Of a DNA stretch of 11,278 bases, positions 1-6,989 are shown in pieces. The position numbers were made by a program, and so were the translations under genes. The stretch lies in contig CABVCF010000070.1 in the NCBI GenBank assembly GCA_902496775.1, positions 1 through 11,278 of the forward strand. Direction: 5' to 3'. The stretch comes from an uncultured Collinsella sp. (GTDB lineage: Bacteria; Actinomycetota; Coriobacteriia; Coriobacteriales; Coriobacteriaceae). The notes beneath the pieces are model-generated. The model saw only the letters and a list, made by a program, of their open reading frames with translations. It did no database searches and was not told where the DNA came from. Position 1 is the stretch's first letter; every line of letters starts with the position of its first letter.

Positions 1-421
1 GCAATTGCCTGAGCGAAATCATGCCGTTGACAAACTGTCTTGCAAACGAGAAATAGGAATCGTCTGCACGATAGCCTCGAATAACGTCATAAGGAGATGT
101 ATCAATTAAACAGTTATCAAGTAGATAGCGAAGCCCCTCGCGTGCTACTGGCGTCGAAACATTGAACTCTCTGTTGTTCGCCAGAATTGCAAGCCAATTG
201 AGGATTGAAAACTCCCCAGACTCCAAATCCAAGACCGAAAGGCCATCTAAATCAAGCTCATATCGATTGGCAACGCCATCAGACTCGGTCCGGCATGCCC
301 ATTCCATCGCCATTTCCTCATGTGGCGTGCAATAAAACCCGCGCCCATAGTCATTGAATTGTCTGCATTTATCCAACGACGGACGTTCGACAACAACCTC
401 CGACCCGTGCCAAAGCTCCAT
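1..421 (-). CDS. DUF3990 family protein, partial (3' end outside window)
   Basis: The minus-strand frame is open from an ATG at 421-419 to the window edge, giving 140 visible residues with no stop. A GGAGG at 431-427 lies 5 nt before the ATG and fixes the start. Visible motifs are LWHGSEVVVERP (residues 3-14), DYGRGFYCTP (24-33), EEMAMEWA (35-42) and GYRADDSYFSFA (116-127). I recognise these as DUF3990, a family placed in the ADP-ribosyltransferase-like superfamily; His5 and Tyr30 are candidates for the His and Tyr of an H-Y-E type NAD pocket, and the third residue would lie off the window. DUF3990 genes often sit beside a small DUF3791-type gene in what look like toxin-antitoxin pairs; no partner is visible here, so it would lie further left. 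GC is about 48% over the 420 bases, against roughly 60% in engB, which suggests acquired DNA. Family call is fairly sure; toxin activity is inference. Confidence 0.8.
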   Translation of the reverse strand, partial: MELWHGSEVVVERPSLDKCRQFNDYGRGFYCTPHEEMAMEWACRTESDGVANRYELDLDGLSVLDLESGEFSILNWLAILANNREFNVSTPVAREGLRYLLDNCLIDTSPYDVIRGYRADDSYFSFARQFVNGMISLRQL

Positions 422-436
422 ATCGACCTCCAAAAA

Positions 437-483
437 ATATCACCTCAGTGATAGTTTACCAACAACTATCACTGAGGTGATAT
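437..483. promoter_or_regulatory. Perfect 20-bp inverted repeat containing two TATCAC-N4-GTGATA dyads, then T6
   Basis: Arms 437-456 and 464-483 are perfect reverse complements around a 7-nt spacer. Each arm holds its own dyad, TATCAC-CTCA-GTGATA (438-453) and TATCAC-TGAG-GTGATA (468-483), with centres 30 bp apart. This is the geometry expected of two operator sites for a dimeric repressor, placed 6 nt above the ribosome binding site of the DUF3990 gene. On the minus strand the hairpin is followed immediately by T6 (437-432), so in RNA it could also be an intrinsic terminator for engB, whose stop is 32 nt upstream. A weak promoter-like pair, TTGGTA then TATTTT 17 nt later, overlaps the repeat, but it would put the transcript start on the ribosome binding site, so I do not call it. 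The sequence is certain; the role is not. Confidence 0.75.
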
Positions 484-514
484 AGATGAGAGCTTTTGAG
501 GGGTTGCAGCCCGA

Positions 515-1105
515 TTAGAGGCAAGCCTCGGCGATGCGCTTTTTGAGTTCGTCGATGCCGGTACCGGTCTGGGAGCTTGTGATGATCACGTTCTCGGCCG
601 GGACGTTGAGCTGCTTTTTGATGGCTGCTGCCTGGCGGGCCTGCTGGGTGCGGCTGAGCTTGTCGGCCTTGGTGAGGCAGACGATAAAGTTGAACTCGTT
701 GCCCTGCAGGTAGTCGATCATGTCATGATCGAGCTTGCTGGGGTCGTGACGAATATCCACCAGCGACACGACCAGGTTAAAGCTGCGCTCCGAGTCGAAG
801 AAGTCGCCGATAAGCTCGGCCCAGCGGTCACGCTCGGCCTTGGAACGACGGGCGAAACCATAACCCGGCAGGTCGACGAAGTGCACGTCGTCAGCCTCAA
901 AGAAGTTGATGTTGCTCGTCTTGCCCGGTGTGCTCGAAACCTTGACGAGGTTTTTGCGGCCAAAAAGCTTGTTCATGATCGACGACTTGCCCACGTTGGA
1001 GCGGCCGACGAAGCTCACCTCGGGGCAAGTGGACTCGGGAATCTGCGAAACCTTGCCATAGCTGGCAACGAACTTGGCAAGCTGGTAGTTAATGGAATCG
1101 GCCAT
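515..1105 (-). CDS. engB: Ribosome biogenesis GTP-binding protein EngB (YsxC/YihA)
   Basis: A 196-residue TRAFAC GTPase that acts in the cytoplasm in large ribosomal subunit assembly. All G motifs are present, numbered from the ATG at 1105: G1 GRSNVGKS at 34-41, switch I STPGKT at 58-63, G3 DLPG at 78-81 in the EngB-typical DLPGYGFA, G4 TKAD at 145-148 and G5 SSQTG at 177-181. Length matches the family (about 195-210 residues). The frame extends to a GTG at 1111, but AAGGAG (1116-1111) overlaps that codon and lies 5 nt before the ATG at 1105, so the ATG is the start. It is 42 bp downstream of mtnN on the same strand and probably cotranscribed with it. Nothing odd in the protein. Confidence 0.96.
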   Translation of the reverse strand: MADSINYQLAKFVASYGKVSQIPESTCPEVSFVGRSNVGKSSIMNKLFGRKNLVKVSSTPGKTSNINFFEADDVHFVDLPGYGFARRSKAERDRWAELIGDFFDSERSFNLVVSLVDIRHDPSKLDHDMIDYLQGNEFNFIVCLTKADKLSRTQQARQAAAIKKQLNVPAENVIITSSQTGTGIDELKKRIAEACL

Positions 1106-1147
1106 GGACACTCCTTGGTCGTAGGTTCTTACAAAACGGGCGCGCTA

Positions 1148-1885
1148 TTACGCGGCGGCGATACGACGAACGATGTCAAGCGTGATGCCGCTCGCGGTAC
1201 GAGCGTACTCATCCAGATCGAACTCGCGCTCACAAAACGCGTCATATGCCTCGTCACAATTATCGCTGATAGCGCGCAGCACCAGGCAATCGACACCATT
1301 CTTGGCCGCGATGTGCGCAATTGCCGCGCCCTCCATCTCGACGCAATCGGCATGCGTGGCCTCAATCGCAGCGTTACGCATGGCGTCACCCGTAACAAAG
1401 CGGTCACCCGTGGCGATAGTGCCACACAGGAACTGCTTGGGGTCCTTCTTCGCAGAAGTCTCATCCGCCGAGGCATCCACAAATCCATGCTCGGCAAGCA
1501 CGGCGGCGGCAACATCAGCCAACGCCGGCGTCGAGACAAACTCCTCGAGCCCCGGCGCGGACTCGGCGATGAGCGCCGTATCGGTACCCAAATAGCGCAG
1601 GCACTTGCCTATAACCACGTCGTTAATATGCAGTTTAGGGTTTAGGCCACCCGCGATACCTGAAAACACAACGGCCTGCGGGGCGTATTTGCTGATGAGA
1701 TGCTGCGTTGCGGCAGCGGCGTTCACGGTACCCATGCCAGCGGTCGTGGCGACCACCGTCAGACCGTCAAGCTCGCCGCTCACAACGGTCAAGCCCGCCT
1801 CCTGCGCCTCATGTGCGCCACTCAGCTCTTCTTTAATCTGCGCAACCTCTTTTTCGAGTGCGCCTATGATCGCGATGGTTGCCAT
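1148..1885 (-). CDS. mtnN: 5'-methylthioadenosine/S-adenosylhomocysteine nucleosidase
   Basis: A cytoplasmic enzyme that cleaves adenine from methylthioadenosine and S-adenosylhomocysteine, feeding methionine salvage and, via S-ribosylhomocysteine, possibly LuxS. The 245-residue protein opens with the typical MATIAIIGALEKEV, where Glu13 aligns with the catalytic acid Glu12 of the E. coli enzyme. FSGIAGGL lies at 74-81, GDRFVTGD at 160-167, VEMEGAA at 182-188 (substrate-binding Glu185) and RAISDNCD at 204-211 (catalytic Asp208). The frame can be extended to a TTG at 1897, but the ATG at 1885 follows a G-rich GGGGGA and gives the conserved N-terminus. The segment around 137-152 is somewhat longer than in the E. 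coli protein. It lies 79 bp below the serine hydrolase gene and 42 bp above engB, all codirectional. Confidence 0.95.
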   Translation of the reverse strand: MATIAIIGALEKEVAQIKEELSGAHEAQEAGLTVVSGELDGLTVVATTAGMGTVNAAAATQHLISKYAPQAVVFSGIAGGLNPKLHINDVVIGKCLRYLGTDTALIAESAPGLEEFVSTPALADVAAAVLAEHGFVDASADETSAKKDPKQFLCGTIATGDRFVTGDAMRNAAIEATHADCVEMEGAAIAHIAAKNGVDCLVLRAISDNCDEAYDAFCEREFDLDEYARTASGITLDIVRRIAAA

Positions 1886-1964
1886 GCCATCCCCCAAATC
1901 CGTGCAAATTGCTTATCCACGGTATGGTACCAGCATTTTGGCTCTTTCACTTTTTACGAAGTCG

Positions 1965-3083
1965 CTAGGCCAACGAGGACCGCACATCATAGAGCGCCTT
2001 TGCAATCGCGGCCACGGCCTCACTCGATTGGTCGCTCCACGGCATCGACGTCATGATGCTCATAACATAGCTATGGCCGTCGACGTCGATCAGTCCGGCA
2101 TTACATGTCGAATAGCAACCGTCCTCGCTGATCCAGCCTGCCTTGTTGCGCACCGAGACCTGATCGTCCGCAATCCCATCACGGATAAATGAGCGCGATG
2201 TTGATGACAGCAGTTCAGATAACCACTGGGAGGCCTCACTGCCACAGCTCAAATACTCGCTCATCTCGCGCCACAACTTGGCCGAGGTACGCGCGCAGTA
2301 GGTTGGGAAATCGCTCATTGGATCGAGCGCGACCTCGTCTTCGACGCCGAGTGCGGCAATCCAATCCTCGTAATCGACACGGTCAAACGCCGCGCGTAAC
2401 GCAATAAACGAATCGTTGTCCGAATTAACGACCGCGGCCTCGATTAGGTCGCGCACCGTCTGCCAGCCCATGTTATAGCCACCATAGGTGCCAAGGGAAT
2501 CATCAAGTGAGACCTGGCCCGTCTCGACCAGAGATTCGCAGATGTACAACGCATAGAGCGCCTTGTAGCTACTCGCGCCGTAAACCTCGACATCGGCGTT
2601 ATACGTCACGCCCTTGCCGCTCGACAAATCGTAAAACACCACGCCCACATCGCCCAATTCCTGGGCCTGATCAAGGGCATCTTGGAGTGCGGCGAGGCTC
2701 TCATCCTCCAGGGCGGGGATCTGGTCATCAACCAATGAGAAGGTCTGCACGGTATCGCCTGAGGGAATATCGTTAAAGTCCGCCTTCGAAAGCCTCGTCT
2801 TAAGGCTCGCTGTCGACAGGGTTTGACTTGCGGTGGCTTTAGATTCAGAGACCTTTTTGTTTTGCGTCTGTACCGTTGACGCATCTGAGTGTGCCATTCG
2901 CTCCGACGCGTAGGTTTTGGCGGTAATTCCGAGGATAATAACCGCCAACGTTAGCATCCCAACGGCGGCAATCTTCGTCACGCGGATGCGAACGTCAGCG
3001 AGGCCACGCGAAGGCGTGCCCTTCGTCTCATATCTGCTGCCATGCTGCGGCACATACTCGTCCCGCGATGCGTTGCTTCGCAC
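1965..3083 (-). CDS. Membrane-anchored serine hydrolase, class A beta-lactamase-like fold
   Basis: A 372-residue protein starting at GTG 3083, with CAGGAG (3094-3089) 5 nt upstream. A basic cytoplasmic tail (1-37) is followed by one membrane segment (about 38-56), a low-complexity linker rich in Ser, Thr and Lys (about 60-125) and an extracytoplasmic domain (about 130-372). That domain carries the penicillin-recognising signature in order: SSYK at 171-174 (nucleophile Ser171, Lys174), SDN at 221-223 and KAG at 314-316 in place of KTG. The omega loop between SDN and KAG is short, and I see no ExxN equivalent to Glu166/Asn170 of class A beta-lactamases. That argues against efficient beta-lactam hydrolysis and for a peptidoglycan-related or unknown hydrolase. 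Cys263, Cys280, Cys323 and Cys327 could form disulfides. It has its own candidate promoter. Fold is confident; substrate unknown. Confidence 0.85.
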   Translation of the reverse strand: MRSNASRDEYVPQHGSRYETKGTPSRGLADVRIRVTKIAAVGMLTLAVIILGITAKTYASERMAHSDASTVQTQNKKVSESKATASQTLSTASLKTRLSKADFNDIPSGDTVQTFSLVDDQIPALEDESLAALQDALDQAQELGDVGVVFYDLSSGKGVTYNADVEVYGASSYKALYALYICESLVETGQVSLDDSLGTYGGYNMGWQTVRDLIEAAVVNSDNDSFIALRAAFDRVDYEDWIAALGVEDEVALDPMSDFPTYCARTSAKLWREMSEYLSCGSEASQWLSELLSSTSRSFIRDGIADDQVSVRNKAGWISEDGCYSTCNAGLIDVDGHSYVMSIMTSMPWSDQSSEAVAAIAKALYDVRSSLA

Positions 3084-3120
3084 GTGGTCTCCTGACTGCT
3101 ACCGTTTATATACGAGCAGC

Positions 3121-3148
3121 ATAATACCGAGCAGGCATTTCTTTCCAA
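3121..3148 (-). promoter_or_regulatory. Candidate sigma-70 promoter for the serine hydrolase gene
   Basis: On the minus strand TTGGAA (3148-3143, 4 of 6 to consensus) and TATTAT (3126-3121, 5 of 6) are separated by 16 bp. The predicted start near 3114 leaves a leader of about 30 nt before the GTG at 3083, with the ribosome binding site inside it. Motif match only. Confidence 0.45.
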
Positions 3149-3241
3149 AGATATTCAGCGGCGTTTAAGGTGTCTTTAAAGAAACCACAAGCGTATTTAT
3201 CCAAATGGCACGATTCTGTTGCGCATCTCTGTCCAAAACGC

Positions 3242-3308
3242 AGTTGCGGTGGAATAGTTCCTGTTTGGGCGGCATAAGCCGAAAAACAAAAACTATTCCA
3301 CCGCAACT
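3242..3308. repeat. Long imperfect palindrome with perfect 18-bp outer arms
   Basis: Outer arms 3242-3259 (AGTTGCGGTGGAATAGTT) and 3291-3308 are perfect reverse complements around a 31-nt loop. The loop holds a small inner stem, CGGC-ATAA-GCCG (about 3270-3281), and flanking GTTT/AAAC that could extend it. No T tract of terminator quality follows on either strand, although GCGTTTT follows on the minus strand. The structure fits an interspersed palindromic repeat, a miniature mobile element or a structured small RNA better than a simple terminator. No coding frame crosses it convincingly. Confidence 0.65.
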
Positions 3309-3335
3309 TGACGGGGCTCTTTGGCAATCAACTTG

Positions 3336-3377
3336 GTGCCCAGGGGCACTCATTTAAGTCTGTCCCCAATGAGTGCC
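3336..3377. repeat. REP-like palindromic unit just below the pflA stop
   Basis: GGCACTCATT (3345-3354) and AATGAGTGCC (3368-3377) form a perfect 10-bp inverted repeat with a 13-nt loop containing AAGTCTGTCCCC. A second dyad, GTGCCC-AG-GGGCAC (3336-3349), overlaps its left arm, so two alternative hairpins are possible. The GGGGACAGACTT string resembles sequences I associate with REP elements mobilised by Y1 transposases in other bacteria; that link is from memory and unverified. CAACTTG also recurs directly at 3304-3310 and 3329-3335. Confidence 0.5.
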
Positions 3378-3390
3378 TGAAAATGGCTCG

Positions 3391-4209
3391 CTAGCCGATG
3401 GCGTTTTTGAGTTCCGCGCGGCGCTTTTTCATGCCGGTCATGACGGCGTTGCGCAGCTCGGGCATGCGTGCGGTATCCATCTGTGGAACGCCATCAAGCT
3501 TATAGGGAATCCCCAGCTGCTCATACTTGACGACGCCCATCGTGTGATACGGCAGCATTTCCAGGCCCACCACGTTGTGCCATGGAGCGATCAGACGACC
3601 GAGCTTCTCGCACTCCTCAACCGTATCAGTAATACCCGGCACCACCACATGGCGAATAACGACCTTAATCTTGCGACGGGCAAGCTCATCACCAAACGCC
3701 AGGATGCGTGCGGGATCGCAACCGGTCAGCTTTTTATGCTCGACGGGATCGGCGTGTTTAATGTCGAGCAGCACCATATCAGTCTCGTTGAGTACGGCAT
3801 CGAACTTCTCGGGATGCTGGGGGTCGAAGGCGTAGCCGCAGCTATCCAAGCAGGTATGCACGCGGCCATCGGGGTTGTTGTGCATGGCGCGGAACAGGTC
3901 GGCCAAAAACTCAGGCTGCAGGAGCGGCTCGCCGCCGGACACCGTAATACCGCCGCTGCGGTAAAACTCATGGTTACTCTGGAACTCGTCCATCAGGTGC
4001 TCGACGGTCACCATTGTGCCGCCGTTAACCGACCAGGTGTCGGGGTTGTGGCAATACGCACAGCGCATGGGGCAGCCCTGAACAAACACCACAAAGCGGA
4101 TGCCGGGTCCATCGACCGTTCCCATCGTCTCAATCGAATGCACGCGGCCCAGGGCAAACGCAGAGTCCTCGGGACGAGCGTCCACACCCTCGAGCGTCAT
4201 CTCAGCCAT
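3391..4209 (-). CDS. pflA: Pyruvate formate-lyase activating enzyme (radical SAM)
   Basis: It installs the glycyl radical on pyruvate formate-lyase using SAM and a [4Fe-4S] cluster, for anaerobic fermentation in the cytoplasm. Numbered from the ATG at 4209 (272 residues), the cluster motif CPMRCAYC places Cys46, Cys50 and Cys53 in CX3CX2C. DGPGIR (33-38) precedes it, and SGGEP (91-95) is the SAM-binding GGE motif. A VVPGIT motif appears further on. The frame opens at ATG 4230, but no ribosome binding site precedes that codon; the ATG at 4209 has AAGG (4221-4218) 8 nt upstream, so I prefer it, with 4200 also possible. A TAGAAT hexamer at 4264-4259 may be its -10 box. pflB is not in the window, so PflA rather than another glycyl-radical activase is the best call but not proven. 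Confidence 0.88.
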   Translation of the reverse strand: MAEMTLEGVDARPEDSAFALGRVHSIETMGTVDGPGIRFVVFVQGCPMRCAYCHNPDTWSVNGGTMVTVEHLMDEFQSNHEFYRSGGITVSGGEPLLQPEFLADLFRAMHNNPDGRVHTCLDSCGYAFDPQHPEKFDAVLNETDMVLLDIKHADPVEHKKLTGCDPARILAFGDELARRKIKVVIRHVVVPGITDTVEECEKLGRLIAPWHNVVGLEMLPYHTMGVVKYEQLGIPYKLDGVPQMDTARMPELRNAVMTGMKKRRAELKNAIG

Positions 4210-4331
4210 TCCCGCTACCTTGCCTCTCATTGGTTTTAGCTACATAAATGCCAGAGTCATTCTAGCCCATATGCATGATGGCGAAACGGTTTAGCGGTCA
4301 ATTGGGTTGTTCTATTTGGCCCTACGCAAGA

Positions 4332-4364
4332 GCGGCGGGAAGGTTGTCGCAACCCGCCCGCCGC
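4332..4364. terminator. GC-rich hairpin below the degV-family gene
   Basis: Arms 4332-4346 and 4350-4364 pair with 8 outer and 5 inner base pairs, two mismatches and a 3-nt loop. It lies about 32 nt after the stop of the DegV-family gene, where a terminator is expected. Only a weak CTCTT follows on the minus strand, so efficiency is doubtful. Confidence 0.5.
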
Positions 4365-4395
4365 CGAGGCAATAGAAATCGATAGACGCCAGGCC

Positions 4396-5250
4396 TTACG
4401 CTTTAAGCGTGAGCACCGCACCGAAGGCGGTCGGGCCGCAATGGCTCGAGATGACGCCGCCGACCTGAGTCCAGGTAACGTCCTTAAAGCCCAGGTCGTG
4501 CGCATAGACTTCCATGTCGTCGCGCAGCTCCTGGGAAAGGCCTACCGAATACGCCAGGCCAATGTGCGAGTAGTCAATCTCGCCCTTCGCAACCATGTGG
4601 TCAATAAAGGCGCGGGCGCACTTGAGCATAGAGCCGCGGAACTTCTTGGTTGCCACGAACTTGCCGCCCGTCACCTCAATGCAGGGCTTAATCTTGAACA
4701 GGTGGGCGCCAAGGAATGCCACGTTGGACAGACGACCGCCCGCCTTAAGGAAGGCTAGGTCGGTAGGAACAAAGCCCAGCAGCACACGGTCCATGACGGA
4801 ATTCGTAAATGCAAAGATCTCGTCGACGGTGGCATCGGGGTGAGCCTCGATGTATTTGGCGGTCTCGACGACAACGAGCGACTGGCCCACCGAGACAAAA
4901 CGCGTGTCCATGGAGTAAACGTAGTCGCGACCCTTGGCGGCGATCTTCGATGATTGATGCGAGCAGGTCGTGGCCTCGGAATACGCGAGATGCAGAATAG
5001 TCGCGTCGGGCTGCTCGGCATGAATGCGGTCATACACGTGAGCGAAATCCGCAGGCGCACAGCCACTGGTCTTGGGCATCACGCCAAACTCGTTGCAGCG
5101 CGAATAAATCTCGAGCGGATCGATCGAGCCGTCCTCGACGGTCTCGTCACCAATCGTGACATGCATGGGCACGCGCACGATGCCGTAGCGTTCGCAAAGC
5201 TCCGGCGTCACATCCGAACCAGACTCAACCACGATTACGTACTTGCCCAT
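4396..5250 (-). CDS. DegV family (FakB-like) fatty-acid-binding protein
   Basis: A 284-residue DegV/EDD-fold protein. The family binds a single fatty acid; FakB members present it to the kinase FakA for phosphorylation before phospholipid synthesis. Family landmarks from the ATG at 5250 are VVESGSDV (7-14, the usual DST/S-D start), KTSGCAPADF (60-69, the Thr-Ser pair near the carboxylate), a loop at 90-101, LKAGGRLS (168-175) and SHCGPTAFG (269-277) for the usual HxGPG. The frame runs open to 5361, but that extension is Arg/Cys-rich and unlike DegV proteins, and MGKYVIVVES is the conserved beginning. No strong ribosome binding site is seen; GAGATGGG lies about 11 nt upstream. No fakA homologue is in the window. 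Family is sure, ligand and partner are not. Confidence 0.9.
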   Translation of the reverse strand: MGKYVIVVESGSDVTPELCERYGIVRVPMHVTIGDETVEDGSIDPLEIYSRCNEFGVMPKTSGCAPADFAHVYDRIHAEQPDATILHLAYSEATTCSHQSSKIAAKGRDYVYSMDTRFVSVGQSLVVVETAKYIEAHPDATVDEIFAFTNSVMDRVLLGFVPTDLAFLKAGGRLSNVAFLGAHLFKIKPCIEVTGGKFVATKKFRGSMLKCARAFIDHMVAKGEIDYSHIGLAYSVGLSQELRDDMEVYAHDLGFKDVTWTQVGGVISSHCGPTAFGAVLTLKA

Positions 5251-5335
5251 TATTATCACGACCCATCTCAACGTTGGTTTTTCAATACATGGCACGCGCC
5301 ACCGCACTGTTGCGCAACGGCGTCCAAGCGCCAAA

Positions 5336-5374
5336 GAGACGCCGTCCCTTGCACACAACAAAGGACAGCGTCTC
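5336..5374. terminator. 15-bp hairpin between scrB and the degV-family gene
   Basis: Arms 5336-5350 (GAGACGCCGTCCCTT) and 5360-5374 pair along 15 bp with two G-T wobbles in minus-strand RNA and a 9-nt loop. Transcripts leaving scrB (stop at 5526) would read into it, and TTTGG follows it on the minus strand, so it may terminate the scr operon. It also lies below a candidate promoter for the degV-family gene (5400-5428), so it could instead be a leader hairpin of that gene. The short T tract makes either role uncertain. Confidence 0.55.
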
Positions 5375-5399
5375 CCTGGAAAACTCCGTGCATCCTGAG

Positions 5400-5428
5400 A
5401 TTCTACACGGTTTATTAAGGAGTGTTAC
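5400..5428 (-). promoter_or_regulatory. Candidate promoter for the degV-family gene
   Basis: On the minus strand GTAACA (5428-5423, 4 of 6) and TAGAAT (5405-5400, 5 of 6) are 17 bp apart. It would give a leader of about 140 nt containing the hairpin at 5336-5374 and a GTTGCGCAAC palindrome at 5309-5318. The rest of 5251-5525 shows no gene. Confidence 0.4.
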
Positions 5429-5525
5429 TTATTCCGCAAACGGTCGCTATACGCGATAAACGGTAGCTGGCCGCGGTAACTGCGACACATTCCGCCCAGC
5501 AAGTCCAATCGTACTCCATGCACGG

Positions 5526-6968
5526 TTAATGCACGAGGCGGTAGAAATTCATCGATACCGCACCCTCGGCGTGCAGCTCCATCGCCGGAACCGCCGGCGA
5601 ATAGGTACGGCTCGTAAGTACTGCCTCGCCGCCATTTGCAAAAATCTCGACCATCGTAGTGTCCGAAAGCACGCGCAGGTCGCGAAGCTCGCTGAGCTCG
5701 ATCGACCTCTGGTCGCGCCCATAGCCTTCGTCACCCATATCGAGGGTAAGCATCCCGTCCGTATAACGCACAAAGACACCCTTGCGGATCTCGAGCTCGA
5801 CCATCTTGGCGCCCTCACAGGAAACCACAAGGTCAAACAGGCGGCCCGGCTCCTCAACGGTTTCACCGCCTGTCGCGCGAACGCAGTCGCCGCGCATCCT
5901 CTCAATCTCGTGCACCGGCTGCTGACAGAGCTTACCATCGCGCATGCTCAGCTCTCGCGGCACCGTCAACGCGCACTGCCACCCGCGTGCCACCGTCGGG
6001 CTTTCTGCCGTCGCATCGGGACAACCCGACCATCCGATCATCAAACGTCGACCCGCAGCATCCTCAAAGGACTGCGGGGCATAGAAATCAAAACCGGCAT
6101 CAACCATCGGAGGCATGCCCTGGCCGACGATCTTAAAGCTCGGCGCCCCCCAATCGGCCTCGATGGAGAACCACACGCACTGATGCGGATTGCGGTAACG
6201 CCAGCCATCGGCGGGCACGCCCTGCGGACAGCAAACGAGAATAAGCTCGCCATCGAGCTCAAACAGATCAGGACACTCCCACATAAAGCCAAACTTCTCG
6301 CCCAGCTCAATGCGCGTCGCATAGCCCCAGTCCTCTAGATCACGCGAGGTATAGACAAGCACGCAGCCGCGGTCGTCTTTCGTACGAGCGCCGAGAACCA
6401 TGTAGTAGATACTGTCGTGTTCAAGGATCTTGGGGTCGCGCACGTGCGTACCGATATCGTCGGGGTAATCGACCGGCCCAATAGCTATGCGCTTCTCGCC
6501 CAATTCGTCGGGATTCTCGGCAACCATATGAATCTGGTTTTGCTCACGGCCCGTCAACACGTAGTCGTAATCATCGCGGTCAAAATGCTTAACGTTGCCG
6601 GTATAGAAGTAGTGAATCTTGCCATCACGTACAAAGGCAGAACCAGAATACGCTCCACTCGAATCCAAATCGGAATCGGGGAACAACACGGGGCCGTGAT
6701 TTTCGTACGTCACAAAATCCTTTGTCGTCAGATGGTTCCAAAGCACTGGACCGCCATGTGCAGCGTCGAACGGATCGTATTGATGATAGATGTGATATGT
6801 ATCACCAATCTGCACCAAACCGTTGGGGTCGTTGAGCCAGCCAAGCTCAGGCTCCACATGGAACAAAAGCCTATCGGGGTCGGACGCGATGCGACCCGCC
6901 GTCTCATCCTGTCCGGCACGCCACTGCTCATAGTCCGCGCGTGTCACCTTGTTTTTTTGATTAAACAT
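5526..6968 (-). CDS. scrB: Sucrose-6-phosphate hydrolase, GH32
   Basis: It hydrolyses sucrose-6-phosphate (and often short fructosides) to glucose-6-phosphate and fructose in the cytoplasm. From the ATG at 6968 (480 residues) the five-bladed propeller carries WLNDPNG at 44-50 (nucleophile Asp47), YSGSA at 107-111, RDP at 177-179 (transition-state Asp178) and ECPDLF at 231-236 (acid/base Glu231). A C-terminal beta-sandwich follows from about residue 330. Length is normal and there is no signal peptide. The frame opens at GTG 7010, but that codon sits in the loop of a strong hairpin. AAGG (6980-6977) is 8 nt before ATG 6968, and ATG 6974 is an alternative. It is the last gene of the apparent gh32-scrA-scrB operon. 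Confidence 0.93.
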   Translation of the reverse strand: MFNQKNKVTRADYEQWRAGQDETAGRIASDPDRLLFHVEPELGWLNDPNGLVQIGDTYHIYHQYDPFDAAHGGPVLWNHLTTKDFVTYENHGPVLFPDSDLDSSGAYSGSAFVRDGKIHYFYTGNVKHFDRDDYDYVLTGREQNQIHMVAENPDELGEKRIAIGPVDYPDDIGTHVRDPKILEHDSIYYMVLGARTKDDRGCVLVYTSRDLEDWGYATRIELGEKFGFMWECPDLFELDGELILVCCPQGVPADGWRYRNPHQCVWFSIEADWGAPSFKIVGQGMPPMVDAGFDFYAPQSFEDAAGRRLMIGWSGCPDATAESPTVARGWQCALTVPRELSMRDGKLCQQPVHEIERMRGDCVRATGGETVEEPGRLFDLVVSCEGAKMVELEIRKGVFVRYTDGMLTLDMGDEGYGRDQRSIELSELRDLRVLSDTTMVEIFANGGEAVLTSRTYSPAVPAMELHAEGAVSMNFYRLVH

Positions 6969-6989
6969 CGCCATGACCTTCTCGTCTAT

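Larger units (their letters stand above)
3084..3390. other. 307-bp intergenic region between pflA and the serine hydrolase gene
   Basis: No credible gene lies here; the short open frames overlap the palindromes and have no family signature. It contains a candidate promoter for the hydrolase gene (3121-3148), an unremarkable AT-richer stretch (about 3149-3240) and a palindromic block (3242-3377) described separately. No classical T-tailed terminator is seen for pflA. Confidence 0.7.

Noticed and set aside
437..483. Insertion-sequence terminal inverted repeats
   Set aside because: The arms are separated by only 7 nt, with no transposase or target-site duplication visible.
725..1645. Long plus-strand open frame of 306 codons
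   Set aside because: It lies antisense across engB and mtnN, which carry full motif sets; the translation has no recognisable domain and crosses two real gene ends.
1965..3083. Calling the serine hydrolase an antibiotic-resistance beta-lactamase
   Set aside because: No Glu166/Asn170 equivalent was found and the omega loop is short; only the general fold is supported.
3373..4239. Plus-strand open frame of 288 codons
   Set aside because: Antisense of pflA, whose radical-SAM motifs are unambiguous.
5251..5361. Upstream extension of the DegV-family protein
   Set aside because: The extra 37 residues are Arg/Cys-rich and unlike the family, and they cross the palindrome and hairpin region.
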